Of a stretch of 39,930 bases of DNA, positions 1 through 8,061 are shown piece after piece. The position numbers and the translations under genes are program-made. This DNA comes from a virus. The first letter of the stretch is position 1; each line of letters begins with the position of its first letter. The stretch spans positions 1 to 39,930 of IMG/VR virus record IMGVR_UViG_3300045967_000353; one strand, 5' to 3'. The notes below the pieces were generated by a model that was not told the origin of the DNA, did no database searches, and saw only the letters and a list, made by a program, of their open reading frames with translations.

Positions 1-389
1 GGCGCATACGACACGGCCAACGGATAGGTACTCTCCAGGTCCTTCAGGCCAACGCCGCGCTGGTACTCCATCGGCGTGAGCACCGCCACCGGCCAATCCA
101 GCTCGGGCGTACTGGCCAGCCGCACCAATGCCCCATCAAGTTTGAGCGGGCGGACCGAGGCAATCTGCCCACCTGGCAGCCCCCAGGTATAGGACGCCTG
201 GCCGGGCACGAGGGGCACGTCCAGGCGTGGAATGTGGTAGATCATCCAGCGCTCGAGACTCCACGACTCGACGAGCGCATTGAGACTACTCAGGCCGTCT
301 GCCGCTTCATCCGCCACCAGGGGTTCACTGGACGCAATGACCCCCAGCAGCAGCAGACTGCGGCGAATCACCGTCCGTGCGGTCACCAT
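1..389 (-). CDS. P22 gp4-like head-completion protein, allele A, C-terminus cut by the window
   Basis: The gene starts at an ATG at 389 and runs off the window at base 1, so only about 129 N-terminal codons are present. The full-length allele is at 37943-38689 (248 aa). By position after coat and before the gp10-like gene it should be a gp4-like protein, which in P22 joins the portal after packaging and carries muralytic activity. Here only the head-completion role is inferred. The first 127 bases of the window, in the middle of this gene, are identical to the other allele; the remainder differs mainly at third codon positions. Confidence 0.7.
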   Translation of the reverse strand, partial: MVTARTVIRRSLLLLGVIASSEPLVADEAADGLSSLNALVESWSLERWMIYHIPRLDVPLVPGQASYTWGLPGGQIASVRPLKLDGALVRLASTPELDWPVAVLTPMEYQRGVGLKDLESTYPLAVSYA

Positions 390-392
390 GGC

Positions 393-584
393 TTACCGCT
401 TGCGCGGCGCCGGTGCCGCCTCACTCTGCGCCGCGGCCGCCTCCTCCGGCGTATAGCCCTGCACGCGCCACAGCGGGCTCAGGGCCAGCGCGGCGTCGAC
501 CTCCTCCTGGCTGGCAAACAGCCGGGAGGGCTCCGTCGGATGGTGCAACCAGTGCGGAAATTCGGGGAGAATCAGTTCAGCCAT
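393..584 (-). CDS. Small virion-region protein, allele A (63 aa)
   Basis: A 63-residue acidic/aromatic protein between coat and the gp4-like gene. I chose the ATG at 584 because a GGAG lies just upstream on the minus strand and because residues from MAEL onward match the second allele (38693-38926). The body (residues 1 to about 50, with a PEFPHWLHHPTEPSRLF stretch) is conserved between alleles. The tail differs: short and basic here, longer and proline-rich in the other copy. Function is not recognised. Position suggests a head-associated or assembly factor. Confidence 0.65.
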   Translation of the reverse strand: MAELILPEFPHWLHHPTEPSRLFASQEEVDAALALSPLWRVQGYTPEEAAAAQSEAAPAPRKR

Positions 585-603
585 CGCCTGCTCCTTCGGA
601 GCC

Positions 604-690
604 AATGGAAAATTGAAAATGGATAATGGAGAATTATGGAGTCTATTCGGAGTTTTTCATTCTCCATTCTCCATTCTCCATTGTGCATTC
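604..690. repeat. AT-rich heptad hairpin element H1
   Basis: An inverted repeat made of ATGGAGA-like heptads. The left arm holds AATGGA/AATGGAGAAT units and the right arm their complement (ATTCTCC units), with a central linker containing ATTATGGAGTCTATTCGGAG. It sits exactly between the coat stop codon (691) and the ribosome-binding site of the next gene. It is absent from the other allele, where only 11 bp separate the same two genes (38927-38937). The linker is almost the same as that of H6 (22381-22482). Confidence 0.8.
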
Positions 691-1911
691 TTAACTCAGT
701 GGGGACCACACGCGCACGGCCATGGCGGGCCGGACACATTTCCAGCCGTAGAGGATATCCACCCGGGCCGGGTGCATATCGGTATTGATGTCACTATCCT
801 GCCAACTCCGCATACTGAGGCCCGCATCCGGATCATTGACCCGGGCAAAGCGGCCACTGTTGGGCTCCACCAGATCGACCATGGCCAGGGTAAAGGCGCG
901 GCGATGATAGGCCAGGTTCTGCGCATAGGGCGTATTGGCCGTGCCGAGGAAGGTAATGGGGGCCGAGGCGGCGGCGGCATTGCTCACCGTCTGCCGGGGA
1001 TCGGGCGCCAGAATGATCGCCGGGCTGATCGGGATGGTGGCATTGCCGGAGGCGTCGCTACTGACGTCAGCGGTCACGGTAAAGTCGCGCAGCCGCCCCG
1101 TGGTCTGGCGGCTCATCGGGTTGACCGCATAGACGCCGGCCAGTTGAATCACATCGCCTTTCTTGAGGCGCAGCGCGGCGGCGGCCGTCCAGCCGGTGGT
1201 GGCAATCGCGCTGCCCGTCTGGTTGCCGGTGGTCACGGTGGGCGTCCCGCCGCGGGCCCCGGTGGTATGGATCACAATGTTCTGGTCCATTTTCCAGGTA
1301 AAGCCGGCACTCCGGCCCATCTCGCCGGCCACGTATTGCTCGCCGATCTGCGTCGCTTGCTGGAACAGGCCCTTGTTTTCGGTCACGACATGGGCCTGCT
1401 CCATCGGCTCCAGCACCACCGAGCGCTGGCCATCGCGCGGCGTGCCTTCCTGGTCCAGGAGGGCCCCGGCCAACAGATACACCTCCCATTTGGACGTGGT
1501 GGGACTGAGGGCGGGCGACAGCACCGAATTGTACACATCGACGTAGGTTTCGAGGCCGGAGCGATCCACCGTGTTGGCCAACTGGACGCTCTGGGGCGTG
1601 CCAATCCGCCGACTCCAGTCATCCAGACTCAAGGTGCGTTCCACCGAGGAGAACGACACATCACAGTGCTTCTGCGAGGTAATGACCAGCGGCACGGACT
1701 CTTCCAGGTAGTTTTGGACGACCAGCGTGGGGCCATCCTGCACCGTAAATTGGGGCGGCAACCGGATATTGAGCGTATCGCCGATCTTCGCGCCGGCCAC
1801 GGCGAATTGATTCTCGTAGCGCCGATCCGCGCCCTCGGCAAAGACGATGTTGTTTTTCAGGATCATCAACAGTTCACGCGTGACCTGGGTGATCGTGAGC
1901 AGGGTATTCAT
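691..1911 (-). CDS. Major coat protein, P22 gp5-like, allele A
   Basis: A 406-residue protein of coat size, directly downstream of the scaffold gene. Its N-terminus (NTLLTITQVTRELLMILKNN) and the following region resemble the P22-type coat family (HK97 fold): an N-terminal helix, then a segment with matched Asn/Arg-rich strands (GDTLNIRLPPQF) and a long beta-rich core. The ATG at 1911 has a GGGAG about 10 nt upstream. The second, incomplete allele at 38938-39930 encodes a protein with only a handful of substitutions over 320 residues. The stop codon abuts repeat H1. Capsid shell role by family and position. Confidence 0.85.
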   Translation of the reverse strand: MNTLLTITQVTRELLMILKNNIVFAEGADRRYENQFAVAGAKIGDTLNIRLPPQFTVQDGPTLVVQNYLEESVPLVITSQKHCDVSFSSVERTLSLDDWSRRIGTPQSVQLANTVDRSGLETYVDVYNSVLSPALSPTTSKWEVYLLAGALLDQEGTPRDGQRSVVLEPMEQAHVVTENKGLFQQATQIGEQYVAGEMGRSAGFTWKMDQNIVIHTTGARGGTPTVTTGNQTGSAIATTGWTAAAALRLKKGDVIQLAGVYAVNPMSRQTTGRLRDFTVTADVSSDASGNATIPISPAIILAPDPRQTVSNAAAASAPITFLGTANTPYAQNLAYHRRAFTLAMVDLVEPNSGRFARVNDPDAGLSMRSWQDSDINTDMHPARVDILYGWKCVRPAMAVRVWSPLS

Positions 1912-1935
1912 TTTCGGACTACTCCCTCGGTGAAA

Positions 1936-2898
1936 TTACCGCGCCGGCCGCATCGGGGCCAGGGCCCGGCGGCGCCAGGCTTCAAACTCGGCCTGGCTCA
2001 TGTCGTCGCGGTAGTCAGTGGGCGCCCCATGGCTCCCCCCAGACACGGGCTGTGGTGGGGGTGGTGGGACGGGAGACCCCGAGGACCCCGAGGGACGAGA
2101 GGCGGGCGTGCCGTTCGTAGGACTGTTCAAGCGCATCTCCAGCTTGCCGATTTCGCGTGCCATGGCCAAGGGGGCGGTCTGCGCCACCTGGTTCAGGCGC
2201 TGGATCTCGTCGGGGTGCTGCGCCAGGTAATAGGCCAGCTCGGCGCCCAGCTCACTCTCCTGCACGCAGGCATCCAGCGCTGGGGCGCTATAGACGTCCC
2301 GCAGGCGGTCCAGCACCGTGTCAAAATCGGCGTACTTCTTCCGGGCTGCCGTGGCTTGCTCGACGAGGAGCTGCTGGCGCTGCTGGTCGGCCTGCTGCTG
2401 GCGCACCTGCTGCTGCTCGTACGCCCACTCCTGCTTGAGTTGCGCCTTGTCCCAGTCGCGCACCGCCTTGAACCACTCCTGCTGCGAGGGGTAGTCCTCT
2501 TCGCGCGGTTCCGGTTGCTGGTGCAGCGGCACCGGCTGGGGCGCCGGGTCTGGGCGCTGGTAGCCCTGTTCGTACATCTGGAGGCGCGCTTCGATCGCGG
2601 CGGCTTTGCGTTCGGCCTCATGGCGGCGGCGCACTTCGCGGTCAATGCGGCGTTGCACCCCACGCGGCACCGGCTCGGGGCGGTCCGCCTCGTCCTCGTC
2701 CTCGGTTGCATCGGGTCGATCAAGACCATCCGGGGCTGACTCGGGGGGTGCCTCCTCACCAGGAGCAGGCGCAGCCGGGGGCGCAGGCGGCGGGGCTGAG
2801 GCGCCAGGATCACCGCTCGCGGGAGGCGAGGGCGCAGCCGGGTCGGGAACGGGAGATGGCTCGGGCCCATCACGGGAACTGAGAATGGTGATCGGCAT
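1936..2898 (-). CDS. Scaffolding protein
   Basis: 320 residues, placed between portal and coat as in P22. The first ~75 residues are Pro/Ala/acidic and look disordered. Residues ~85-205 are highly charged and Gln-rich with heptad-like spacing (RQQQADQQRQQ), consistent with a long helical scaffold. The C-terminus ends in a basic segment (FEAWRRRALAPMRPAR) of the kind scaffolds use to bind coat. There is no catalytic motif. The assignment rests on composition, size and gene order, not on a sequence signature. The start ATG at 2898 is preceded by GAGCG and lies downstream of a minus-strand terminator. Confidence 0.75.
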   Translation of the reverse strand: MPITILSSRDGPEPSPVPDPAAPSPPASGDPGASAPPPAPPAAPAPGEEAPPESAPDGLDRPDATEDEDEADRPEPVPRGVQRRIDREVRRRHEAERKAAAIEARLQMYEQGYQRPDPAPQPVPLHQQPEPREEDYPSQQEWFKAVRDWDKAQLKQEWAYEQQQVRQQQADQQRQQLLVEQATAARKKYADFDTVLDRLRDVYSAPALDACVQESELGAELAYYLAQHPDEIQRLNQVAQTAPLAMAREIGKLEMRLNSPTNGTPASRPSGSSGSPVPPPPPQPVSGGSHGAPTDYRDDMSQAEFEAWRRRALAPMRPAR

Positions 2899-2982
2899 AG
2901 GATAACGCTCCTACGAGGCGATGAGCCGCCTGGATAACCCGCCAGGCGAAAGCGGGGTGATCCCGCGCCCAGAAACGGGCAC

Positions 2983-3019
2983 AAAAAAAGGCGCTCTCGC
3001 TCGTGCACGAGAACGCCTT
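2983..3019 (-). terminator. Intrinsic terminator, minus strand
   Basis: On the minus strand a stem AAGGCG-x-TCTCG pairs with CGAGA-x-CGCCTT around an 8-nt loop and is followed by a run of seven T (2983-2989 as A on the plus strand). This would end transcripts coming from the terminase/portal side before the scaffold and coat genes, or end a transcript antisense to the HNH gene. Scaffold and coat would then need read-through or a promoter of their own, which I could not identify. Confidence 0.75.
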
Positions 3020-3115
3020 GAGTACACGCCGCTCCATCGGGGATCAGCCGGTGTGGGCGCGGGGTATAAAGCAGAAAAAGCAGCGTGTGCCCTTTTTTTC
3101 TGCTATACTTTTCTT

Positions 3116-3748
3116 ATGACCTCACATACCTGTCCAACCGTACTGCCTTGTAGAGCCTGTGCCCGTCTTGAACGGCTACGGGAACGCTATCACACGGATT
3201 CGGCCTATCGGCAACGCCTCCAAGAACAAGCACGAAACCGATACGCAAAGCCACACTACCGCATGAAGAATATCGAGAACGCGAAAGCACGCTATCAGCG
3301 CATCAAAGGTGATCCAGCGTATCAAGCAAAGGAACACGACCGGAACAAAACACGTCTCAGGAAGCGTCCATCGCGTATCCATACCTGCCCAGAGACCATC
3401 CCGTGCCCTGCCTGCCTCACTGCAGAGAAAGAAGCGGCACGACATAAGGAACGCTTGCAAACCGACAGGGACTATCGCGACAAATATCGAGCCAAGGAGC
3501 GTGAACGCAATCGCATGCGAGCCAAACGCGATGGAGGTGCCCCAGGAAAAATTCTGTGGATCATGGTCATCGGGTTACTGACCGAAAGGGATGGATGGAG
3601 TTGTCACGTGTGCTCCGTGACCGTCGATTGGGAGACCGCATCGATTGATCATCTCATCCCACGGTATCGCAACGGTACGCATGACCCCAACAATCTTCGT
3701 CTGGCTCATCGCCGTTGTAACAATCGAAGAAATCGCCGCACACCATAA
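3116..3748 (+). CDS. Freestanding HNH endonuclease with repeated Cys/helix N-terminal units
   Basis: 210 residues, on the strand opposite to the surrounding head operon. The C-terminal HNH domain is clear: Cys163-x2-Cys166, IDHLIPR with Asp178-His179, an NN at 192-193, then His198 and Cys201. Residues 4-45 and 89-137 repeat a unit HTCPxxxPCxAC followed by a charged helix with a D..Y..K/R pattern. A third, Cys-less copy of the helix lies at ~58-85. I chose ATG 3116 over longer in-frame extensions because it follows a TATACT -10-like box and because the extension overlaps the terminator. Its sequence is visibly less GC-rich than its neighbours. Probably a homing-type mobile gene inserted between two head genes. 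Confidence 0.8.
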   Translation: MTSHTCPTVLPCRACARLERLRERYHTDSAYRQRLQEQARNRYAKPHYRMKNIENAKARYQRIKGDPAYQAKEHDRNKTRLRKRPSRIHTCPETIPCPACLTAEKEAARHKERLQTDRDYRDKYRAKERERNRMRAKRDGGAPGKILWIMVIGLLTERDGWSCHVCSVTVDWETASIDHLIPRYRNGTHDPNNLRLAHRRCNNRRNRRTP

Positions 3749-3852
3749 GCCGTGAAAGGCTGCGCTCAACGCTCAGTGGCCGCCGAGCGGAGCGCGAAAG
3801 TTTGCGAGCAATTCTAAAATGAGGCAGTTAGGGTGTCAAGAGAACGGCATGC

Positions 3853-4077
3853 TTAGTCCTCCACCCGAAGGCCCAGATGTTCGACCAGCTGTGCGAGCAT
3901 CCGCCGCATGTCCTCGACGCTATCCCGCAGATCCCCCAGCATCGCCAGCTGCACGAGGGTGGCGCGCGGCAGGTCGGCACAGGGGGGGCAGAGCGTCATC
4001 GACACGTCGTATCGGTGCACCAGATCCGTCTCCATCTGACAGCAGAAACAGGGGCCTGGCCCGGCCGCCTCCCGCAT
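3853..4077 (-). CDS. Small Cys-containing protein downstream of portal (74 aa)
   Basis: ATG 4077 has a strong AGGAGG about 8 nt upstream, so the longer form that would begin inside repeat H2 is not needed. Residues 10-32 hold CFCC and CPPC pairs, a possible single zinc-binding knuckle. The C-terminal half is a helical, leucine-rich segment. Function is unknown. It lies between portal and the HNH gene and was probably followed directly by scaffold before the HNH insertion. Confidence 0.6.
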   Translation of the reverse strand: MREAAGPGPCFCCQMETDLVHRYDVSMTLCPPCADLPRATLVQLAMLGDLRDSVEDMRRMLAQLVEHLGLRVED

Positions 4078-4103
4078 GGCTAGCCCTCCTGCTCCTTCGG
4101 AGC

Positions 4104-4191
4104 AAATGGAGAATGCACAATGGAGAATGCACAATGACTTAAAAATGCTCTTATCATTCTCAATTTTCCATTATGCATTGTGCATTATTCT
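4104..4191. repeat. AT-rich heptad hairpin element H2
   Basis: The left arm has two copies of AATGGAGAATGCAC. The linker is CTTAAAAATGCTCTTATCATTCTC and the right arm runs TTTTCCATTATGCATTGTGCATTATTCTCC. It begins just after a small GC hairpin (GCTCCTTCGGAGC), as H1 does, and overlaps the portal stop codon (4185-4187). Confidence 0.75.
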
Positions 4192-6143
4192 CCCTGCCCA
4201 TTGCCGGCGATTTGCGCGGCTTGCAGCGCCAGTTCCTGCTCTTTCAGGCCGACCTGCCAGACGTTGTACTCGCGTTCAATCTCCAGCTCCCGGGCCTTCA
4301 GCGCGTTCGCCTCGGTCTTATCTTTGACCTGCAACTCCAACTCCTGATTGCGCTGCGCCAGCTCCTGCGCTTGCCCTTCCATCTGCTTCGCATAGGCATT
4401 GATCGCTTCCAGTTGCTGCGTCATCTGCTGCAGGGCCTGCTGCATCTGGGCCGGATTCCCCTGGCCCTGCACCTCAGGCGGCAGGAGGAGTTTTAAACGC
4501 TCAGCCATCTCCGGGGCCCCGGGGAAATCCATGTGCTGAATCAGTTGATCGCCCAGCACTTGCAGGAGGGGCGGGAAGGCCTGCACCAGCTGGGTGAGGC
4601 GGTCGACCGCCTCTTCGCGTTGCGTGGCATAGGTGGCCCCGGTACTGATCACCACGTCATAGCGTCCCACGCCCAGCCGGTAGATGCGCTCGATCCCCTC
4701 GTTGTCGACAAAGGGCTGGTTGACCGGCACCTGTTGGGTCTGGCCGTCCTCGCCGATGATGCGCAGGATGGTGGCCCGATCGTAGAGTTTGGGGATGAGA
4801 TCAAGCAGGATGACCCCGCAGTGGCGCAGGGCATAGGTAAAATTGAGCGGGAAATGCGCCGTGGCCGTATCGCTCTCGGTTTTGCGGGCACGAATGCCCA
4901 CGCCGCTGGTTTCGTTACTGCGATTCCCAAGGGCTGCATCGTATATCCCAGTGACCGATTTTATGTCGTCGGCCGCCAGCATGCGGGCCTGGGTAATGGC
5001 CTGGACCGCGGGCTCTAACGCCATCCGCTGCGGTGGGGGGAGCGGCTGCCCGCCATGACTGGTGGGCGTGTACTCCAGGTAGGCATAGTTGCGCGTGTTG
5101 GCGTTGGCCCACTCGGTTTCATGGCCTTCAAACTGCCCTTCCGCCCCAATAAACGGCGCCCGGGGGGCGAGGGCAATGGCTTCGGTTTCCGCACTCACCC
5201 AGTAGTTGTAGAGCCGCTGCGGGTCTTGCGCGTAGCGCACAATCCCGATGTAATCGGTGCCCTCCTGGGTGACCAGTTCATCGCCAATGACCGGGATGAT
5301 CGGGATGTACTGCCCGAGCCAGCGCGTGCGTTCCAGCACCTGGTAGCCGTTGATCTTGCACCACCAGATCTGCGGGATGACCGTCGTCCGTGTCGCGACC
5401 ACGGGCACGCCCTCGGGCACATCGCGGCGGCGGAGGACCTGCCCGTCCGCGAGCTGGGCAATCTCGACCCGCACGTCCTCCCGGTAGAAATACTCGGCCA
5501 CCTGCACCTCATGCGGGCTCACCCAGGTGTCGCCGCTGCCGCTCCACACCGCCGCCTGCTCCGGCAGGCGGCCATACTGGACTTCAAAGGCGTCACGCCG
5601 CATCCGCTCGACGACAAAGGCCCACTGCATATCACTGCCGTCGGGCTGCTGAAACGTCGGGTCGACATAGACGCTGAAGCGGTTGCGGATGCGCTGAATC
5701 TTGAGGACCTGCTGAAACGACAGGGGATGTTCGTAGGCGGTGAGCACCCGGAAGAAGCCGAGCCCCTGCCCGACCTGGTGCTGGCGCGCCGTATCGTAGG
5801 CAATGTCGGCATGGCTCGAGACCTCGATATGCCGGATGACCCCCTGGAGGATTTTGGCGGTCTCGACGTCGGCCTGATCGTCGACCGGCTGAATGCGGAT
5901 GGCCGGCGGGTGCTGGCGCTGCTCGTTGGTCACCTGGTGCACGAACTGCGGCAGGCGATTGATGGTGAAGCAGGGCCGGCGATCCCGGTCGCGCTGGGCT
6001 TTGATCGACGCCTCCCACTGGTCGCCGCCTAAGAACGCCAGATCGAGTTCTTGCAAGCGCCGCGTGGTCGACTCGGCGTCCAGGGCCTGGCTAAAGCGGG
6101 AGCGCGCCACACTGAGCAGGTCGTTATCGTTTCTCTCCGCCAT
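4185..6143 (-). CDS. Portal protein, P22 gp1-like
   Basis: 652 residues from the ATG at 6143 (GGAGA upstream; an upstream TTG is less likely). The N-terminal half has the pattern of P22-type portals: a QWEASIKAQRDRDRRPCFTINRLPQFVHQV segment near residues 43-75, then NEQRQHPPAIRIQP, and repeated helix/strand units up to ~450. The C-terminal ~130 residues are Gln/Glu-rich coiled coil (QQMTQQLEAINAYAKQMEG), corresponding to the portal barrel. It forms the dodecameric channel at one capsid vertex. It overlaps the preceding 70-aa gene by 20 nt and ends inside repeat H2. Confidence 0.85.
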   Translation of the reverse strand: MAERNDNDLLSVARSRFSQALDAESTTRRLQELDLAFLGGDQWEASIKAQRDRDRRPCFTINRLPQFVHQVTNEQRQHPPAIRIQPVDDQADVETAKILQGVIRHIEVSSHADIAYDTARQHQVGQGLGFFRVLTAYEHPLSFQQVLKIQRIRNRFSVYVDPTFQQPDGSDMQWAFVVERMRRDAFEVQYGRLPEQAAVWSGSGDTWVSPHEVQVAEYFYREDVRVEIAQLADGQVLRRRDVPEGVPVVATRTTVIPQIWWCKINGYQVLERTRWLGQYIPIIPVIGDELVTQEGTDYIGIVRYAQDPQRLYNYWVSAETEAIALAPRAPFIGAEGQFEGHETEWANANTRNYAYLEYTPTSHGGQPLPPPQRMALEPAVQAITQARMLAADDIKSVTGIYDAALGNRSNETSGVGIRARKTESDTATAHFPLNFTYALRHCGVILLDLIPKLYDRATILRIIGEDGQTQQVPVNQPFVDNEGIERIYRLGVGRYDVVISTGATYATQREEAVDRLTQLVQAFPPLLQVLGDQLIQHMDFPGAPEMAERLKLLLPPEVQGQGNPAQMQQALQQMTQQLEAINAYAKQMEGQAQELAQRNQELELQVKDKTEANALKARELEIEREYNVWQVGLKEQELALQAAQIAGNGQGE

Positions 6144-6336
6144 ACCAGGCCATCTCCGCCTCAAAATGGGCGATTAAGGGCTCCAGCGCCAGGAGGGCCT
6201 GGGCGTACAGGACACGGGTGGGGGTGCCATGGGCATGGCGCTGCTGATTCTCCAGCAGGATGGTGCGCCACACCCTGGCCGCCCGCAGTTCGGCGTCGGG
6301 ATCACGGTCCAGATGAGCCATGGGGAAGGTGGGCAT
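6124..6336 (-). CDS. Small phage protein between terminase and portal (70 aa)
   Basis: ATG 6336 is preceded by AGAGGTG. The protein is alpha-helical in character with charged and Leu/Ala-rich stretches and has no recognisable motif. Its 3' end overlaps the portal start, indicating translational coupling. Unknown function, virion-assembly operon by position. Confidence 0.65.
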   Translation of the reverse strand: MPTFPMAHLDRDPDAELRAARVWRTILLENQQRHAHGTPTRVLYAQALLALEPLIAHFEAEMAWYGGEKR

Positions 6337-6345
6337 GACGCACCT

Positions 6346-6537
6346 CTAGCCTTTCTTCCTCCGGGGAATCTTCGCCCCCGCGTCTCGTGCCTTGTCAAAG
6401 GCAATCGCCTGCCGCATGGCTTCCTTGCGCGCCGGGCTCACATCGGCACGGGAGACGGTGGAGGGTTCGTGGGTATGGGTCTCCCTCATCGCCTCAGAGA
6501 CCAGCCGTTGGGATTTCGTGGGCTTGCTTTTCGCCAT
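6346..6537 (-). CDS. Small basic protein (63 aa)
   Basis: The ATG at 6537 sits 6 nt after GGAGG. The sequence is Lys/Arg-rich and ends AIAFDKARDAGAKIPRRKKG. This tail resembles small basic phage proteins of the DUF6496 type, which share an A.ArkaGAKIPkkk ending. The resemblance is from memory and weak. Possibly nucleic-acid binding. It lies between the large terminase and the portal region. Confidence 0.6.
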   Translation of the reverse strand: MAKSKPTKSQRLVSEAMRETHTHEPSTVSRADVSPARKEAMRQAIAFDKARDAGAKIPRRKKG

Positions 6538-6597
6538 CACACACCTCCTGGAGGGGGAAAGGGCAGGAACACGGCACGGAGTATACGCCGCAACGCC

Positions 6598-8061
6598 TTA
6601 GCCTGTCCATCCTGTTCCCGTCGGCAGCCCGCGCTCGCCACGCGAGGTGGAGGGCACCGGCACCGCCCGGGCCACCTCGAGTCCTGAAAGGCATAAATAG
6701 CGAGTACAGTCACACAGATGATCATCCGTTTTGACGATCCGGCCTTTCTCATCGCGGCGATAGAGGCGGGCTTCCTTGCGCCAGTTACTCAACGTGGTGA
6801 ACACTTTGAGGCGGCCCTGGGTGAGCCGTTCCAGCACCGCATAAATGCCCGCTTCGACGGCGTTCAGGGCCACCGAGAGATGCAACCCCAGCTGCTGATA
6901 CGTCTCGAGCAGGATGGTGCCGTCGGTCTGGCTGCGCCCGCGGGCCGCTGGATCGATCACGCCGGGAATCCACGCGCCAGGCGCTTTGCAGGCCGCAGCA
7001 TGCACCGAGGGTTCGGCCTCGCCCCGGTAGTGCTCATGATACAGGTACCAGGTATCCGCCTCGGCATCATAGGCGCCCCACAGGGCGGCAGTGCGGTTCC
7101 AGCCCACATCCAGCGCATAGGCGCGTTTCCAGTGTTTGGGCAGTTCAAAGGGGTCGACCAGGTAGGCCGATTCCTCGACGGGATAAATCACCCCCGCCCC
7201 GAGGACCGGAATGCCGCGCGTGCGGGCGTCGCGCTGGTAGGCCGGGATCGCCGCCAGCATGGCGGCTTTGGTGGCGGCGTCGAGATGCGGCACATCGTCC
7301 CAGGTGGCATTGCCAATCCACTTCGTGCCCTGGCTGGGCTGCTCCGGGATCTGGCCGTCCGGTAAGAAGTGCAACACCGTATCCGAGAGCCCTTCGAGGG
7401 GCGTGAAGGTGGTGAGCACCAGGCCATTGCCCTGCCCGGTGCCGGTGGTATCCATGGTGCGCATCACGCATTCCGTGTGCACCGTCAGCGGCGGCTCTTC
7501 GTCCTCCAGAATGACATCCTGGAAGGTGCCTTCAAAGGCTTCCCGGCCCTGCTCGTAATATTTCAGGGTCAGCACCGAGTGCCCCCCGCTCGTATGCCGG
7601 ATCAAGGCGCTGTCAATGAGATCCGCCACACTGCTGGCGGCTTTGGTGGGCGGCCGGACGAAGCTGTCCTGCGGCAGCACGCCGGTGCCCCACTGGCCGA
7701 CCGGGCCAAACAGTTCTTCCTGGAGAATTTCTTTGACCTTTTTACTGGTCGTGCCCGCCGCCCACGCCCGGATCGGATGCGTGAAGCGCTTCCCGGTCCA
7801 CCAGGCCGGGTACTGCCCGGTGAGATGCAAGGCCAGCTCATAGCAGGCGGCGCGCGTCTTGCCGATCCGGTTCGCGCTGATGAACAGGCGTTCTCGGTGG
7901 TCTGCCCCCGCGGCAAAAAAGGCGAGGTGCTTCGGATAGTGCGTGCGGGCAAAGCGCCCGGTGGCAGGAAACAGCGCCTGCAGCCGGTGCGTACGCTGAT
8001 AGGCGGCCTCGGCTTCCAGCAGGGTGAGCAGTTCGATCTCTTCCGCCTCACTCAGCGCCAT
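6598..8061 (-). CDS. terL: Terminase large subunit (packaging ATPase/nuclease)
   Basis: 487 residues. Walker A is ANRIGKT (63-69), Walker B VILEDEE (183-189), and the coupling motif TTFTP (217-221). The RuvC-like nuclease half has Asp318 in YALDVGWN, Asp370 in VIDPAARG, and a late acidic TDDHLCD segment. Length and motif spacing fit P22 gp2-like terminases, which cut by headful packaging. The start overlaps the small subunit by 14 nt. Headful cutting would give circularly permuted ends and agrees with the wrap-around seen in this window. Confidence 0.92.
   Translation of the reverse strand: MALSEAEEIELLTLLEAEAAYQRTHRLQALFPATGRFARTHYPKHLAFFAAGADHRERLFISANRIGKTRAACYELALHLTGQYPAWWTGKRFTHPIRAWAAGTTSKKVKEILQEELFGPVGQWGTGVLPQDSFVRPPTKAASSVADLIDSALIRHTSGGHSVLTLKYYEQGREAFEGTFQDVILEDEEPPLTVHTECVMRTMDTTGTGQGNGLVLTTFTPLEGLSDTVLHFLPDGQIPEQPSQGTKWIGNATWDDVPHLDAATKAAMLAAIPAYQRDARTRGIPVLGAGVIYPVEESAYLVDPFELPKHWKRAYALDVGWNRTAALWGAYDAEADTWYLYHEHYRGEAEPSVHAAACKAPGAWIPGVIDPAARGRSQTDGTILLETYQQLGLHLSVALNAVEAGIYAVLERLTQGRLKVFTTLSNWRKEARLYRRDEKGRIVKTDDHLCDCTRYLCLSGLEVARAVPVPSTSRGERGLPTGTGWTG

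Larger units (their letters stand above)
1..1683. repeat. Terminal overlap, allele A (matches 38301-39930)
   Basis: This stretch is the same locus as 38301-39930: gp4-like gene start, small gene and most of the coat gene. The first 127 bases are identical to 38301-38427, with the first mismatch at base 128. After that the copies differ by scattered, mostly synonymous changes. Allele A has a net 95-bp addition (an AT-rich hairpin element) between the coat and small genes, and lacks 42 bp at the 3' end of the small gene. Bases 1600-1683 are again identical to the other copy. It is best read as the wrap-around of a circular or circularly permuted genome in which two strain variants were joined, not as a tandem duplication. 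Confidence 0.85.

Noticed and set aside
604-690. CRISPR array
   Set aside because: The 7-bp units are tandem without unique spacers of even length, there are no cas genes, and arms are inverted rather than direct.
613-2739. Long open frame on the plus strand opposite coat and scaffold (about 700 codons)
   Set aside because: It is antisense to two well-supported genes. Its composition is Arg/Gly/His-rich as expected of a GC-rich shadow frame, with no domain and no ribosome-binding site.
2921-3115. N-terminal extension of the HNH gene
   Set aside because: It would translate through the terminator hairpin and a promoter-like TATACT; ATG 3116 is better placed.
5055-6032. Plus-strand frame opposite the portal gene
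   Set aside because: Shadow frame; the portal frame has clear family features and a good start.
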